Assembly (NCBI RefSeq): GCF_000013565.1
Contig: NC_007802.1
Span: forward strand, 4,253,978 to 4,317,977
DNA: 64,000 nucleotides
From: Jannaschia sp. CCS1
Lineage (GTDB): Bacteria; Pseudomonadota; Alphaproteobacteria; Rhodobacterales; Rhodobacteraceae
Direction: 5' to 3'
Position numbers and translations under genes: made by a program. The first letter of the stretch is position 1. Each line of letters starts with the position of its first letter. Of this stretch, positions 27,610 to 36,701 are shown in pieces. The notes below the pieces were generated by a model. It made no database searches, was not told where the DNA came from, and saw nothing but the letters and a program-made list of their open reading frames with translations.

Positions 27610-28929
27610 ATGACTATTTCTTCCTCGCTGAACGCGGGTGTGGCAGGCCTCTCGGTCAATGCCAGCCGCTTGGCCACAATCGCCGACAACATCGCCAACT
27701 CCGGAACGAATGGCTACAAACGGGCGACCGCTGACTTCTCCTCCATGGTGATCGACCAAGGCGGCGGCACGTATTCCGCAGGCGGCGTGCGCGTGACCAC
27801 AGGTCGCTTGATCGATCAATCGGGTGCCCTTGCCACGACAAACAACGGAACTGATCTGGCTGTGCGCGGACGCGGTTTCCTGCCTGTGACCAGAAGCTCC
27901 GCCGTCAATGCTGCGGCGGGCGCGGAACTTCCCCTTTATCTCGCGACGACAGGCTCGTTTCGCACAGATGCGGACGGCTATCTTGTCACGTCATCTGGCG
28001 TGACCCTGATGGGCTGGCCCGCGGATGCCGATGGCAACGTCCCCAGCTTTCCCCGCGATACCAGCGCAGGGTTGGAGCCGGTTCAGGTCAACGTCAACCA
28101 GTTCACGTCCGAGCCGACAACCCGCATCTCTTTGGGCGTCAACTTGCCAGGAACCGATACGACCTCTGAATCGTCAGGCGATACGCGCCAACTTTCCGTG
28201 GAGTACTTCGATAACCTGGGTACATCGCAATCCATCGAAGCCTTTTTCACACCAACGGTCCCCGTAGTCGGCGACCCTGCCTCCAACACCTGGACCATGA
28301 CGCTACGTGACAGCGCATCCAACAACGCAGTCATCGGCGAATACACTGTGGTCTTTGACGACAGCCGCACCGGTGGCGGTACCATTCAAAGCGTGAGCCA
28401 ACCGCTGCCAGTGACAGGTGGCGGGTGGAGTGCGACCGAGGGAACGTTGACCGTCGATGTGCTTGGTGGTCCGATTGAAATCAATATCGGCGCGCAAGGC
28501 TCCGGCTCAGGCCTGACCCAATTGTCAGACAACTTCGCGCCAACCTCGATCTCGAAGGATGGCTCACCGGTTGGGAACCTTGTCTCCGTGGAGGTCGATC
28601 CGAATGGATTCGTGAAGGCCAACTTTGATGTGGGCATCACGCGGACTGTCTACCAGATCCCCCTGATCGACCTTCCCAATCCCAACGGCCTGATTGCCGA
28701 AGACAACCAACTGTATACGACGTCCGCCGAAAGCGGCAGCTTCTTCCTTTGGGATGCCGGGGACGGCCCAACCGGGGATGTGGTCGCCTTCGCTCTAGAA
28801 GAATCCACCACTGATGTTGCAGCGGAATTGACCCAGTTGATCCAAACTCAGCGGGCCTATTCGTCAAACGCAAAGATCATCCAAACCGTGGATGAAATGT
28901 TGCAGGAAACCACCAACATCATTCGCTAA
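27610..28929 (+). CDS. flgE: flagellar hook protein FlgE
   Basis: A 439-residue hook subunit exported through the flagellar type III gate. The N-terminal rod/hook signature MTISSSLNAGVAGLSVNASRLATIADNIAN begins at ATG 27610, and the matching C-terminal helix (AELTQLIQTQRAYSSNAKII) ends the protein. The centre holds the variable D1-D2 region. It begins the run flgE-flgK-flgL-flgI, which makes hook, junction and P-ring. Confidence 0.94.
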   Translation: MTISSSLNAGVAGLSVNASRLATIADNIANSGTNGYKRATADFSSMVIDQGGGTYSAGGVRVTTGRLIDQSGALATTNNGTDLAVRGRGFLPVTRSSAVNAAAGAELPLYLATTGSFRTDADGYLVTSSGVTLMGWPADADGNVPSFPRDTSAGLEPVQVNVNQFTSEPTTRISLGVNLPGTDTTSESSGDTRQLSVEYFDNLGTSQSIEAFFTPTVPVVGDPASNTWTMTLRDSASNNAVIGEYTVVFDDSRTGGGTIQSVSQPLPVTGGGWSATEGTLTVDVLGGPIEINIGAQGSGSGLTQLSDNFAPTSISKDGSPVGNLVSVEVDPNGFVKANFDVGITRTVYQIPLIDLPNPNGLIAEDNQLYTTSAESGSFFLWDAGDGPTGDVVAFALEESTTDVAAELTQLIQTQRAYSSNAKIIQTVDEMLQETTNIIR

Positions 28930-28958
28930 GGCGAGCGTGATAGTCAGGTCTGAACTCC

Positions 28959-30422
28959 ATGAGCATCTCTTCAACACTCTCCAGCGCCCTCAGCGGCCTG
29001 ACGGCCTCAGCGCGGGCCGCCGATATCGTGTCCTCAAACCTCGCGAATGCGATGACGGAAGGATACGCCGTTCGCAGGCTCGATCTCGCCGCGCGGCAAA
29101 CTGGCAACGACGGCGCGGGCGTTCGTATTGTCGGCGTGACGCGGCAGGAGGATACGATCTTGATCGGTCAACGCCGGTTGGCCACGGCCGACCTCGGGGC
29201 GAACCAGGCCAATGCCGACTTCATGACACGTCTGGAGGCCATGCTTGGCGCACCCGATGACCCAGGTAGCCTATCGGCAAGGTTGGCGGACTTTGAAGGT
29301 AAGCTGATTGCAGCCGCCAACGCGCCTTGGAACACAACCAACCTTACGGGTGCTGTCCAGGGTGCAAGCGCAATCGCCGATACACTCAATGAACTGAGCA
29401 GCGGTATCCAGACTGAACGAAAGCGCGCAGACGCCTCGATCGGGATAGCCGTCGATCAGATCAACGGTGCCCTCGAAAGCCTGGCGGAACTCAATGCCCG
29501 CATCCTTTCCGTTGGGTATAGTGGTGGCGACACTGCTGCCCTCGTGGACGCGCAAAACCAGCTGGTGGACCAGGTCGCTCCCTATGTCCCTTTGCAGACA
29601 CGGCGAGATAACAACGGATTGCTCAACGTCTATAGTGACGATGGCCACGTCTTGGTCAATTATCGCGCTGCAGAGCTGGGGTTCGTAGCGAAGCCAACCA
29701 TGGATCCCTACCAATCGATCGGTAACGGTACGTTGTCAGGGTTGACACTCGACGGTCGTGCCTTGCGAATGGACGGAGAATATCCGGCCTTCGCTGGCGG
29801 CCAGCTGCGGGCACTGTTTGATGTTCGTGACAGTCAAGCGCCTGAGGCACAAACCCGCCTGGACGGTATCGCGTTGGATCTGGCAGAGCGGTTTGATGCC
29901 GCTGGTTTAGATCCGAGCATAGCGGCTGGATCACCAAGTCTATTCACGGATGCAGGAATATTGGTAGACGGCTCGAACGAGCTCGGCCTGGCTTCGCGGA
30001 TCCGCGTGAACGCGGCAGTCGTCCCCAACGAAGGCGGTGCGGTTTGGCGCCTGCGCGACGGGTTGGGAGCCGCGGTTGAAGGTCCAACCGGGAACGCAAC
30101 TTTTCTGACCGCACAGATCGAACGTCTTTCAACAACCCAGACAACCACGTCCACTGCGTTCTCTGGCGCGCAAAGGTCCATGTCGGAATTGATCTCGGAA
30201 AACTTATCCATCGTGGGCTTGGGGCGCGTAACTGCAGAAACCAACCTCAGCAGTGCCTCCGCGCAAAACACCGCGCTGAAGACCGCCGAACTGGCTGGCG
30301 GCGTTGACTCCGACGCCGAGCTGCAACGCCTTTTGCAGATTGAGCAGATGTATGCCGCCAACGCACGTGTGATCAACGTGGCCGGGCAAATGATGGATGA
30401 ACTTCTGAGGATTGCAGGATGA
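28959..30422 (+). CDS. flgK: hook-filament junction protein FlgK
   Basis: A 487-residue protein (HAP1). The N-terminus MSISSTLSSALSGLTASARA with SSNLANAMTEGYAVR and the C-terminal helix LLQIEQMYAANARVINVAGQMMD are typical. It forms the first ring between hook and filament with FlgL, whose gene overlaps its stop by ATGA. Confidence 0.93.
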   Translation: MSISSTLSSALSGLTASARAADIVSSNLANAMTEGYAVRRLDLAARQTGNDGAGVRIVGVTRQEDTILIGQRRLATADLGANQANADFMTRLEAMLGAPDDPGSLSARLADFEGKLIAAANAPWNTTNLTGAVQGASAIADTLNELSSGIQTERKRADASIGIAVDQINGALESLAELNARILSVGYSGGDTAALVDAQNQLVDQVAPYVPLQTRRDNNGLLNVYSDDGHVLVNYRAAELGFVAKPTMDPYQSIGNGTLSGLTLDGRALRMDGEYPAFAGGQLRALFDVRDSQAPEAQTRLDGIALDLAERFDAAGLDPSIAAGSPSLFTDAGILVDGSNELGLASRIRVNAAVVPNEGGAVWRLRDGLGAAVEGPTGNATFLTAQIERLSTTQTTTSTAFSGAQRSMSELISENLSIVGLGRVTAETNLSSASAQNTALKTAELAGGVDSDAELQRLLQIEQMYAANARVINVAGQMMDELLRIAG

Positions 30423-31429
30423 GTATTGCCACCTATTCCGACGCAGCGCAGTTCCAACTCCTTCGGCGCGACGCCACGCAGCATCGTGCCGATCTCGCGC
30501 GTCTAACATCGGAGCTATCGTCGGGCCGGGTCGCGGACCTTGGACAGGCTCTCCAGGGGGACTACTCCACCCTCTCGGACATAACGCGCAGCTTGCGCCT
30601 GAATACGACTTTCATCACGTCCGTGTCCGAGGCTGCAATTGCTGTCGGCGTCCGTCAAAGTGCCCTCGAAAGAGTAGCGTCCGAGCTGGAAGGTTACGGA
30701 TCCTCTCTTCTGGCTGTGACGGGTGCAGGTAGTTTGTCGGATATTCAACTCAAATTGGCAGATGCCCCAGCGCGTTTCGACCAAGCCGTGGATAGCCTAA
30801 ACACACGCCTCGCCGGTCGCAGCCTCTTTTCCGCCGACGATCCGAATGCAACACCACTTATCAGCTCAGAAGATATGTTGGCTGAACTCAGAACGGTTGC
30901 CGCCGGTGCGCTCGACGCCGCCACTGCGGTGGCCGACGTCACAGCTTGGTTCATGGATACTGGCGGAGGGTATGAGACACTGGCCTGGCAAGGCGGTACG
31001 GGCGATCCGCCTCCTGTCCTGATAGGCGAGGGTCAATCAGCTGAAACCGGTGTCACGGCTTTGAACCCCGCCATCCGCGAAACTTTGGCCAGCCTTGCAC
31101 TGGCAGTTCTCGCGTCAGAAGAGGTACCAGCCTCTGCGGAGCAAGAGAAACGCGCATTCGTCGCGTCCGCCGCCGAACAAGTGCTGCGTGCCGAGAGCAA
31201 TTTGATTGGCCTCCGCGCGCGTCTCGGCACTGAAGAAGCACGCGTTGAAGACGCAAGGGTCACCGCCGAAGCGACCCGTGCCAGCTTGCAAATCGAGTAC
31301 GGACGGTTGGTTGAAGCTGATCCCTACGACACGGCAACGGAATTGGAGGCTATCTCTCTCCGTCTCGAAAGCCTGTATATTGTGACCGCGCGCGTCTCGC
31401 GCTTGAGCTTGACGGAGTACCTCAGGTGA
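30419..31429 (+). CDS. flgL: hook-filament junction protein FlgL
   Basis: A 336-residue flagellin-like protein (HAP3). It opens with ISDAAQFQLLRRD-type helical sequence and LTSELSSGRVADLGQALQGD, ends in the LESLYIVTARVSRLSLTEYL helix, and follows flgK with a four-base overlap. Sequence similarity to well-studied FlgL is limited, so position supports the call. It overlaps flgI by GTGA. Confidence 0.82.
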   Translation: MSIATYSDAAQFQLLRRDATQHRADLARLTSELSSGRVADLGQALQGDYSTLSDITRSLRLNTTFITSVSEAAIAVGVRQSALERVASELEGYGSSLLAVTGAGSLSDIQLKLADAPARFDQAVDSLNTRLAGRSLFSADDPNATPLISSEDMLAELRTVAAGALDAATAVADVTAWFMDTGGGYETLAWQGGTGDPPPVLIGEGQSAETGVTALNPAIRETLASLALAVLASEEVPASAEQEKRAFVASAAEQVLRAESNLIGLRARLGTEEARVEDARVTAEATRASLQIEYGRLVEADPYDTATELEAISLRLESLYIVTARVSRLSLTEYLR

Positions 31430-32529
31430 TCCGGATATTCTCATTTTTCCTCGTGGCTTGCATTTTCGCGACCGCAGCTGTCGCAACTCCAATCCGGATA
31501 AAGGATTTGGTGGAGTTCGATGGTGTGCGCGGGAACGATCTGGTTGGGTACGGTCTGATCGTCGGCCTGAACGGAACCGGGGATGGGCTACGAAATGCGC
31601 CGTTCACCGAGGAAATTATGGTAAACGTCTTGGAAAGATTGGGCGTGAACGTAACCGGCGAACAGTTTCGCCCTCAAAATGTCGCAGCGGTTATCGTAAC
31701 TGCCACTCTGCCGCCGTTTTCCAGACAAGGCGGGCAAATCGATATCACGGTTTCGGCAATCGGAGACGCCGAAAGCCTACTCGGCGGCACTCTTGTCATG
31801 ACTCCGCTGACCGCGGCCGATGGAGAGATCTATGCCGTTGCCCAAGGTGCAGTTATTGCGGGCGGCGCATCTGCCGGCGGCGATGGTGCCGAAATCATAC
31901 AGGGTGTGCCTACCGCTGGCGTCATACCCGCCGGCGCTAGGGTCGAACGGGAGGTCGAGTTTGATTTTGCAAGCATGTCGCAAATCAGGTTGGCGCTGCG
32001 CACACCAGATTTCACGACAGCTGCGCGGATCGAAGTGGCTATCAACACCGAATTCGGCCGCGGCGTCGCCTCGATGTTAGATTCGGGTACCGTTCTGCTC
32101 GATATCAGCGCGACCCGCGCGCCATCTCCGGCTCATGCCCTGACGCGTGTTGAGAACATTCTGGTGGTGCCTGAAACGCGCGCCCGGGTTGTTGTCGATC
32201 AGCGTTCTGGCACGATTGTCATGGGCGAAGACGTCCGCATTAGCCGTGTGGCAGTCGCGCAGGGCAACCTAACGCTGAGGATCCAGGAGGAGCCTATTGC
32301 TGTTCAGCCAAATCCATTCGCAGAAGGTGAAACCGTCATTCTTCCCCGCACCAATGCTGGCCTGGCGGAAGAAGCCGGTACCGGATTGGCAGAACTCTCG
32401 GGCGGCACGTCTCTGTCGGAAGTGGTCGGCGCACTTAATGCACTCGGCGTGTCTCCCCGTGATATGATAGACATTCTGTCGAGCATCGAAGCCGCTGGCG
32501 CCCTGCATGCGGAGTTCATCGTACGGTAG
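31426..32529 (+). CDS. flgI: flagellar P-ring protein FlgI
   Basis: A 367-residue periplasmic ring protein starting at GTG 31426 inside the flgL stop. The signal peptide ends near residue 20 (ATAAVA). RIKDLVEFDGVRGNDLVGYGLIVGLNGTGDG is the family hallmark, and the C-terminus GVSPRDMIDILSSIEAAGALHAE is also conserved. The ring assembles round the rod in the peptidoglycan and is chaperoned by FlgA, encoded at 47308-47730. A terminator follows. Confidence 0.95.
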   Translation: MIRIFSFFLVACIFATAAVATPIRIKDLVEFDGVRGNDLVGYGLIVGLNGTGDGLRNAPFTEEIMVNVLERLGVNVTGEQFRPQNVAAVIVTATLPPFSRQGGQIDITVSAIGDAESLLGGTLVMTPLTAADGEIYAVAQGAVIAGGASAGGDGAEIIQGVPTAGVIPAGARVEREVEFDFASMSQIRLALRTPDFTTAARIEVAINTEFGRGVASMLDSGTVLLDISATRAPSPAHALTRVENILVVPETRARVVVDQRSGTIVMGEDVRISRVAVAQGNLTLRIQEEPIAVQPNPFAEGETVILPRTNAGLAEEAGTGLAELSGGTSLSEVVGALNALGVSPRDMIDILSSIEAAGALHAEFIVR

Positions 32530-32660
32530 TCGAGCATACACCGCGGCCGGGTAGCGAAGTTCCGGCCCGGTGACGAGCCCAAGAAGCTGTCTGCCCGCCG
32601 TCCCAGTCACTACGCATATTGGTGAAGTTGGTGTGATAGCGGTCGCAGCGCGACAAGGAA

Positions 32661-32698
32661 AAGCCCCGAGTGTTCATATCAACCGGGGCCTTTGGTTT
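32661..32698 (+). terminator. rho-independent terminator after flgI
   Basis: GCCCCG (32663-32668) pairs with CGGGGC (32684-32689), with AAA before and a T-rich stretch TTTGGTTTT after. It should end the flgE-flgI transcript and, read from the other strand, may also serve the convergent fliP operon, whose last gene ends at 32730. Confidence 0.6.
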
Positions 32699-32729
32699 TC
32701 AACTTGGTTAAGTGTAGGCGGGGGCTGGA

Positions 32730-33218
32730 CTATCGAAGACGCCGCACGATGGATCGCGCCATCGGCCCCGGCAACGACTTGAGCGCGTCAACCCGCTCGT
32801 CCCGGGAAAGAGCCTTGATAAGGCGTGAAATAATTGCTGGATGCTCTTGCCCCAAAGTTGCGACATCAGAAATCTTCGCCAATCGCGCATCGAGATTTGC
32901 TGTTCGAACTTCAAGTAAACGCTCGACTTCTGCATTAGGTTTTGCGCTTATCGGCGACGTTTTGGAACCGGGCGCTAACTTCGTGGGTGCGGAAGTCAGC
33001 TTGTCTTGTTGGCGCAGGCGTTCCAGCAATCGATTCCGATGCCAGGCTACCCGATCCGGCTCCACATCGACTTTCTCGTCTCGCACCTCCGAGGCGGTGG
33101 ATTTTGTCGTTTCACGGACCCTCGCCATCGCGTCGGGCCCAAGTATTGATGACAAGAGGCTGAGCTTCTCTTCCCGAGAAGTCCGGTCACTAGGCGTTTG
33201 GTTTGATTGTGTGGACAA
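32730..33218 (-). CDS. small flagellar protein with FliG-middle-domain-like C-terminus
   Basis: A 162-residue protein, last gene of the minus-strand fliF-fliH-fliN-fliP run. The start is TTG 33218, six bases after AGGAG; no ATG gives a sensible start. Residues 1-95 are charged and look disordered. Residues 117-162 carry EHP at 125-127 in a context (GQEHPAIISRLIKALS, then LKSLP and VRRLR) that lines up with the FliM-binding EHPQ segment of FliG (DEHPQIIATILVHL...). The N- and C-terminal domains of FliG, including the charged torque helix, are missing. It may be a switch component or a degenerate FliG. The match is by eye. Confidence 0.5.
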   Translation of the reverse strand: MSTQSNQTPSDRTSREEKLSLLSSILGPDAMARVRETTKSTASEVRDEKVDVEPDRVAWHRNRLLERLRQQDKLTSAPTKLAPGSKTSPISAKPNAEVERLLEVRTANLDARLAKISDVATLGQEHPAIISRLIKALSRDERVDALKSLPGPMARSIVRRLR

Positions 33219-33240
33219 TATGATCTCCTGGAATAGGGGG

Positions 33241-33972
33241 CTAGAAATAACTGCGGACCAGAGCGCCCGTAATCAGGGCCCACCCGTCAGCAACAACGAA
33301 AAATGCCAGCTTGAACGGCAGCGACACGATTGCGGGGGGTACCATCATCATGCCCATCGACATGAGAATCGCTGCCACGACCAAGTCGATGACGAGGAAG
33401 GGCAGAAAAACGAGGAATCCGATTTGAAACGCGCGTTCGACTTCGCTCAACATGAACGACGGAATCAAGACGGACGGATCCGGATTTGCAGCGTCGGCAC
33501 CGGGCCGCAATTCTGCCAAGCTGACCAGCGTTGATGTGTCCACGCGGTTCAGCATGAAGCCCCGAAAAGGCTCATAGATCAGCGGGATCGCGGCATCCGG
33601 GGTCAGCTCTCCTGCAATCAGCGGAGCGATGCCGGCGCGATACGCTTCCTCAAATACCGGAGCCATCACGAAATACGTCAAGAAAAGTGCAAGGCTGACG
33701 ATCAGCATGTTGGGAGGTGACTGTTGCAGACCGATCGCCTGCCTCAGGATTGACAACACCGTGACAACAAACGGGAAGCAGGTGACCATAACAGCCAACC
33801 CCGGTGCCAGGCTGAGAACTGAAATCAGCGCGATCAACTGGAACGATCGCGCCGTCAGGCTGCTCCCATCACCTAGATCAAGGGAGATCTCCTGTGCGAT
33901 GGCGGCGCTGGGCCAGCTGATCGCGAGAAGGGCAGCGACAACAAGACAACGGGTAAGGTCAGGCCGCCGCAT
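33241..33972 (-). CDS. fliP: flagellar export gate protein FliP
   Basis: A 243-residue membrane protein of the core export gate (with FliQ and FliR). It has a signal sequence ending at AIA (as in other FliP proteins), then IALISVLSLAPGLAVMVTCFPFVVTVLSILRQAIG, one of the best-conserved parts of the family, and LPFLVIDLVVAAILMSMGMMMVPP. ATG 33972 is used; the longer frame reads back into fliN with no good start. It overlaps fliN by 14 bases. Confidence 0.95.
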   Translation of the reverse strand: MRRPDLTRCLVVAALLAISWPSAAIAQEISLDLGDGSSLTARSFQLIALISVLSLAPGLAVMVTCFPFVVTVLSILRQAIGLQQSPPNMLIVSLALFLTYFVMAPVFEEAYRAGIAPLIAGELTPDAAIPLIYEPFRGFMLNRVDTSTLVSLAELRPGADAANPDPSVLIPSFMLSEVERAFQIGFLVFLPFLVIDLVVAAILMSMGMMMVPPAIVSLPFKLAFFVVADGWALITGALVRSYF

Positions 33973-34243
33973 CGTCGTGATCCACCAGATCGACAATCCG
34001 TACCGCCAATTGACCCGCGCGGTCTCCATCGAGCTCGACCAGTTCTCCCTCGGCGATCATCTTGTCGCCAACCCAAAGGCTGACCTTGTCTTCGATGCGG
34101 CTATCAAGTGGGAGGATCGAATCTGGATCCATCGCCAGCATCTCAGACAGACGGGGGCGGGCCTTGCCGACGCAAACTCTGATCTCGATTGGAACCGAGT
34201 GGAGGGCGGCGGCGCGGGCATTTACGGATTTTGGCTCAGACAT
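33959..34243 (-). CDS. fliN: flagellar motor switch protein FliN
   Basis: A 94-residue single SpoA domain: VPIEIRVCVGKARPRLSEMLAM, DSILPLDSRIEDKVSLWVGDK, IAEGELVELDGDRAGQLAVRIVDLV. FliN lines the cytoplasmic C-ring and binds FliH to bring export cargo in. It lies between fliH and fliP. The N-terminal extension of longer FliN proteins is absent. FliM, its normal partner, is not encoded in the window. Confidence 0.92.
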   Translation of the reverse strand: MSEPKSVNARAAALHSVPIEIRVCVGKARPRLSEMLAMDPDSILPLDSRIEDKVSLWVGDKMIAEGELVELDGDRAGQLAVRIVDLVDHDDAAA

Positions 34244-34878
34244 TAGGCGGCTCCTTGTGTCGTGACACGGGTTTCGGATTGCGATGCAGGTATGCGGAAG
34301 GCGGCAATGGCGTCAGCTATGCGAGCCGCAGCGCTTGCCATGTCGAGATCACGCTGTTCAGCGCCCGCACGAATTGAAACCTGACCATCGGAGAATGCGG
34401 GTTCCGGGCGCACGGTCAGGCCTGAGAGGTTTTCAGCTTCGGCAAGCTTCTCCAGAGCCACGCAGGTGTTGGGTGCGGCGAGAAGTTCTATGTCTTGCTT
34501 GGTGTGCGCTTCGGCCAGCGCGCCAAGCTCTGTCAGCACCGTGGGAGCCAAAGCCGCTGCTGCCATTTGCGGCAGCAACGTTGCTGCAACATCCTCAAAG
34601 AATGGTCCAAGGGCCGCAATCACATCGCGACGAGCGGTCTCGTAAGTGAGCTCGGCGGTTGACAGATTCTTGGCAAGATCCGCGCTGACGGCACTGCGCT
34701 CTTCCGCCTCTGCGGTGGCACAGTCGGCCCACCCGCATTTGTAGCCTGTATCATATGCCTCAAGCGCTGCGGCTTCGTCAGTCGATTGCACGTCGGCAAG
34801 CGGCTCTGCTGATGCCGCACCGAAGTCATAATCGGATTGCGTCACCGCGAAATCCTGGAGGATCAAACTGCGAGTCAT
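34243..34878 (-). CDS. fliH: FliH-like flagellar export protein
   Basis: A 211-residue protein in the fliH position between fliF and fliN. The N-terminal 60 residues are acidic; the middle (AELTYETARRDVIAALGPFFEDVA) is helical and the C-terminal half has alternating strands and helices as in the FliH/V-ATPase E-subunit fold. FliH holds the FliI ATPase and docks it on FliN. Sequence identity is weak, so the call leans on position. It overlaps fliF by four bases and shares one base with fliN. Confidence 0.65.
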   Translation of the reverse strand: MTRSLILQDFAVTQSDYDFGAASAEPLADVQSTDEAAALEAYDTGYKCGWADCATAEAEERSAVSADLAKNLSTAELTYETARRDVIAALGPFFEDVAATLLPQMAAAALAPTVLTELGALAEAHTKQDIELLAAPNTCVALEKLAEAENLSGLTVRPEPAFSDGQVSIRAGAEQRDLDMASAAARIADAIAAFRIPASQSETRVTTQGAA

Positions 34879-36626
34879 CTCGCCGCTTCCTCATCTTCAT
34901 TCATCCAACTCCGCAAGATCTGAACCGTCTCTTCCTCCCGCTCCTGAATGAGAAGGCGGAGGCGATCAACGGGATCCATGTCCTCAAGATTCTGCTCAAG
35001 GTCTCCGGGCAATGATCCGGCCATCATCATTGGAAGGGCATCATCGAAGGCAGAGCCCATTTGCGAAACCGCAGGAAGAGGAGGCAGCTCCTTGGGCGCG
35101 GTTGATGCCATGGTAATCTCGGGCACATCAGCGGTACTGGTTGTAGGCAGAGACGTATCGCCAGAGACAGCGCCATCGGACGGCGCAGGTAAGCCGTTGG
35201 TCGGCTCAAGAGGCGGCAATGTGTTCAGTGAGTCGCCGCCTGAGCGTGCCAAAAGCGGACGCAGCAATCCAAATGCGATCGCCAGGGCGACGGCCGCCAA
35301 CAGCAATGTCTGAACGATCTGACCTACGTCGAGATTTAGGCGATCGGCAAAGCCCGCTTCGGTCAGTTCCGTGGCAGCTGCCGCATCGAATGCCATCGAC
35401 TGGATCGTGACAATATCCCCCCGCGCCTCGTCGTAGCCAACCGCAGATCGGACGAGCTCCGTTAAGGCGTCAAGCTCTGCGGCCGGGCGTGGGATCGTTT
35501 CCGCAACACCGCTGGCATTGATCTCTTCCACTCCGTTGACGAGCACCGCGACCGTGATCCGGCGGATGTCACCCGGTTCCCGTTCTACCTCGCGCTGCAG
35601 TTCCGACATATCAAACGTCACGCGTTCCCGCGATTCGGTGGTTTGCGCAGAAGATCCTTCGCCTGCTGCGCCATCACCGTCCGGCAAGTTAGAGGCAACG
35701 GTCACGCCCGCAGCGGCACCATCAGTCGACGCGTTGTCCATTTCCTCCGTGTCCGTCGCAATGATCACACGGCTTTCGGGGTCGATGACGCGTTCAAGAA
35801 TCGTCTCGCGGGCGGTCTCCAACTCAACTGAAACCTGGACCACAGCGTTGCTTGGTCCGACACGAGCCGCCAGCAAGCGTTCGACGTTCTGCTGCAGGGT
35901 CGTCGCCCGCCCAGCAGCATCGGCAGCGGGCGTCATCTGCCCCTGCCCGCCGAGAACCTGCCCCGAATCGGCATCGATCACCGTTACATTCTCGGGTCGC
36001 AGGCCAGGCACGGACGAGGCGACCAGATACCGGAGCGCATGGGCATGACCAGGCGCAAGACCGCCAGATGCCGGACGAATCGCGACAGACGCGGTGACTT
36101 CATTGGTTGGCTGAAATGGGTCGGAGGACGGGTTGGCGATGTGAACACGGGCCGCTCGGATAGCCGGCGAGGCAAGAATGGTCCGCGACAGCTCCCCCTC
36201 CTTCGCGCGCCAGTAGGCGGCGTCAAACATCTGCGAGGTGGTTCCGAAGCCAGACAGCGAATCGAGCAGTTCGTACCCCTGGGGCCCATTGGCCGGCAGC
36301 CCTTCGCCCGCCAAAGCCATGCGAAGTTCATCGCGCTGGGTCGCGTCGACAAAAATCTGGTCGCCGTCGATTCGATGGGCCACGCCCCGTGCAGCCAAAG
36401 CATCCACGACTTCGCCGGCAGCGGCAGGATCCAACCCACTATACAAAAGTTGGAATGAGGGTTGAGATGCAATTCGCGTCAAAATCACCAACACCACGGC
36501 CAACGCGGCAATTCCACCAATCAACAGCCCCCGGCGGCGGCCATTCATTCCATTCCAGATCTCAAGCAGTGCGTTCAAGACGACCCCTTTCATGCCGAGC
36601 CGTTCTGGCCCGATGTGGTCAGACAT
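34875..36626 (-). CDS. fliF: flagellar MS-ring protein FliF
   Basis: A 583-residue membrane ring protein. One membrane helix near the N-terminus (LLIGGIAALAVVLVILTRIA), the ring-building motifs LYSGLDPAAAGEVVDALAARG and a large periplasmic region lead to a second helix (IVQTLLLAAVALAIAFGLL). The C-terminal tail (LIQEREEETVQILRSWMN) is the FliG-binding segment and is intact, which means a FliG must exist. ATG 36626 is chosen over GTG 36635. A CtrA-like box lies just upstream. Confidence 0.95.
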   Translation of the reverse strand: MSDHIGPERLGMKGVVLNALLEIWNGMNGRRRGLLIGGIAALAVVLVILTRIASQPSFQLLYSGLDPAAAGEVVDALAARGVAHRIDGDQIFVDATQRDELRMALAGEGLPANGPQGYELLDSLSGFGTTSQMFDAAYWRAKEGELSRTILASPAIRAARVHIANPSSDPFQPTNEVTASVAIRPASGGLAPGHAHALRYLVASSVPGLRPENVTVIDADSGQVLGGQGQMTPAADAAGRATTLQQNVERLLAARVGPSNAVVQVSVELETARETILERVIDPESRVIIATDTEEMDNASTDGAAAGVTVASNLPDGDGAAGEGSSAQTTESRERVTFDMSELQREVEREPGDIRRITVAVLVNGVEEINASGVAETIPRPAAELDALTELVRSAVGYDEARGDIVTIQSMAFDAAAATELTEAGFADRLNLDVGQIVQTLLLAAVALAIAFGLLRPLLARSGGDSLNTLPPLEPTNGLPAPSDGAVSGDTSLPTTSTADVPEITMASTAPKELPPLPAVSQMGSAFDDALPMMMAGSLPGDLEQNLEDMDPVDRLRLLIQEREEETVQILRSWMNEDEEAAR

Positions 36627-36639
36627 ACCCGTCACACGA

Positions 36640-36654
36640 TTAACAATCGGTTAG
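36640..36654. promoter_or_regulatory. CtrA-like box between fliF and fliL
   Basis: TTAA (36640-36643), seven bases, TTAG (36651-36654): one mismatch from TTAA-N7-TTAA. It is the only clear motif in the 75-base divergence and could serve both operons. Confidence 0.5.
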
Positions 36655-36701
36655 TGCATTGGCGCTAAAACGAATGAGAACGAAACAAGATCGTGTGTGA
36701 G

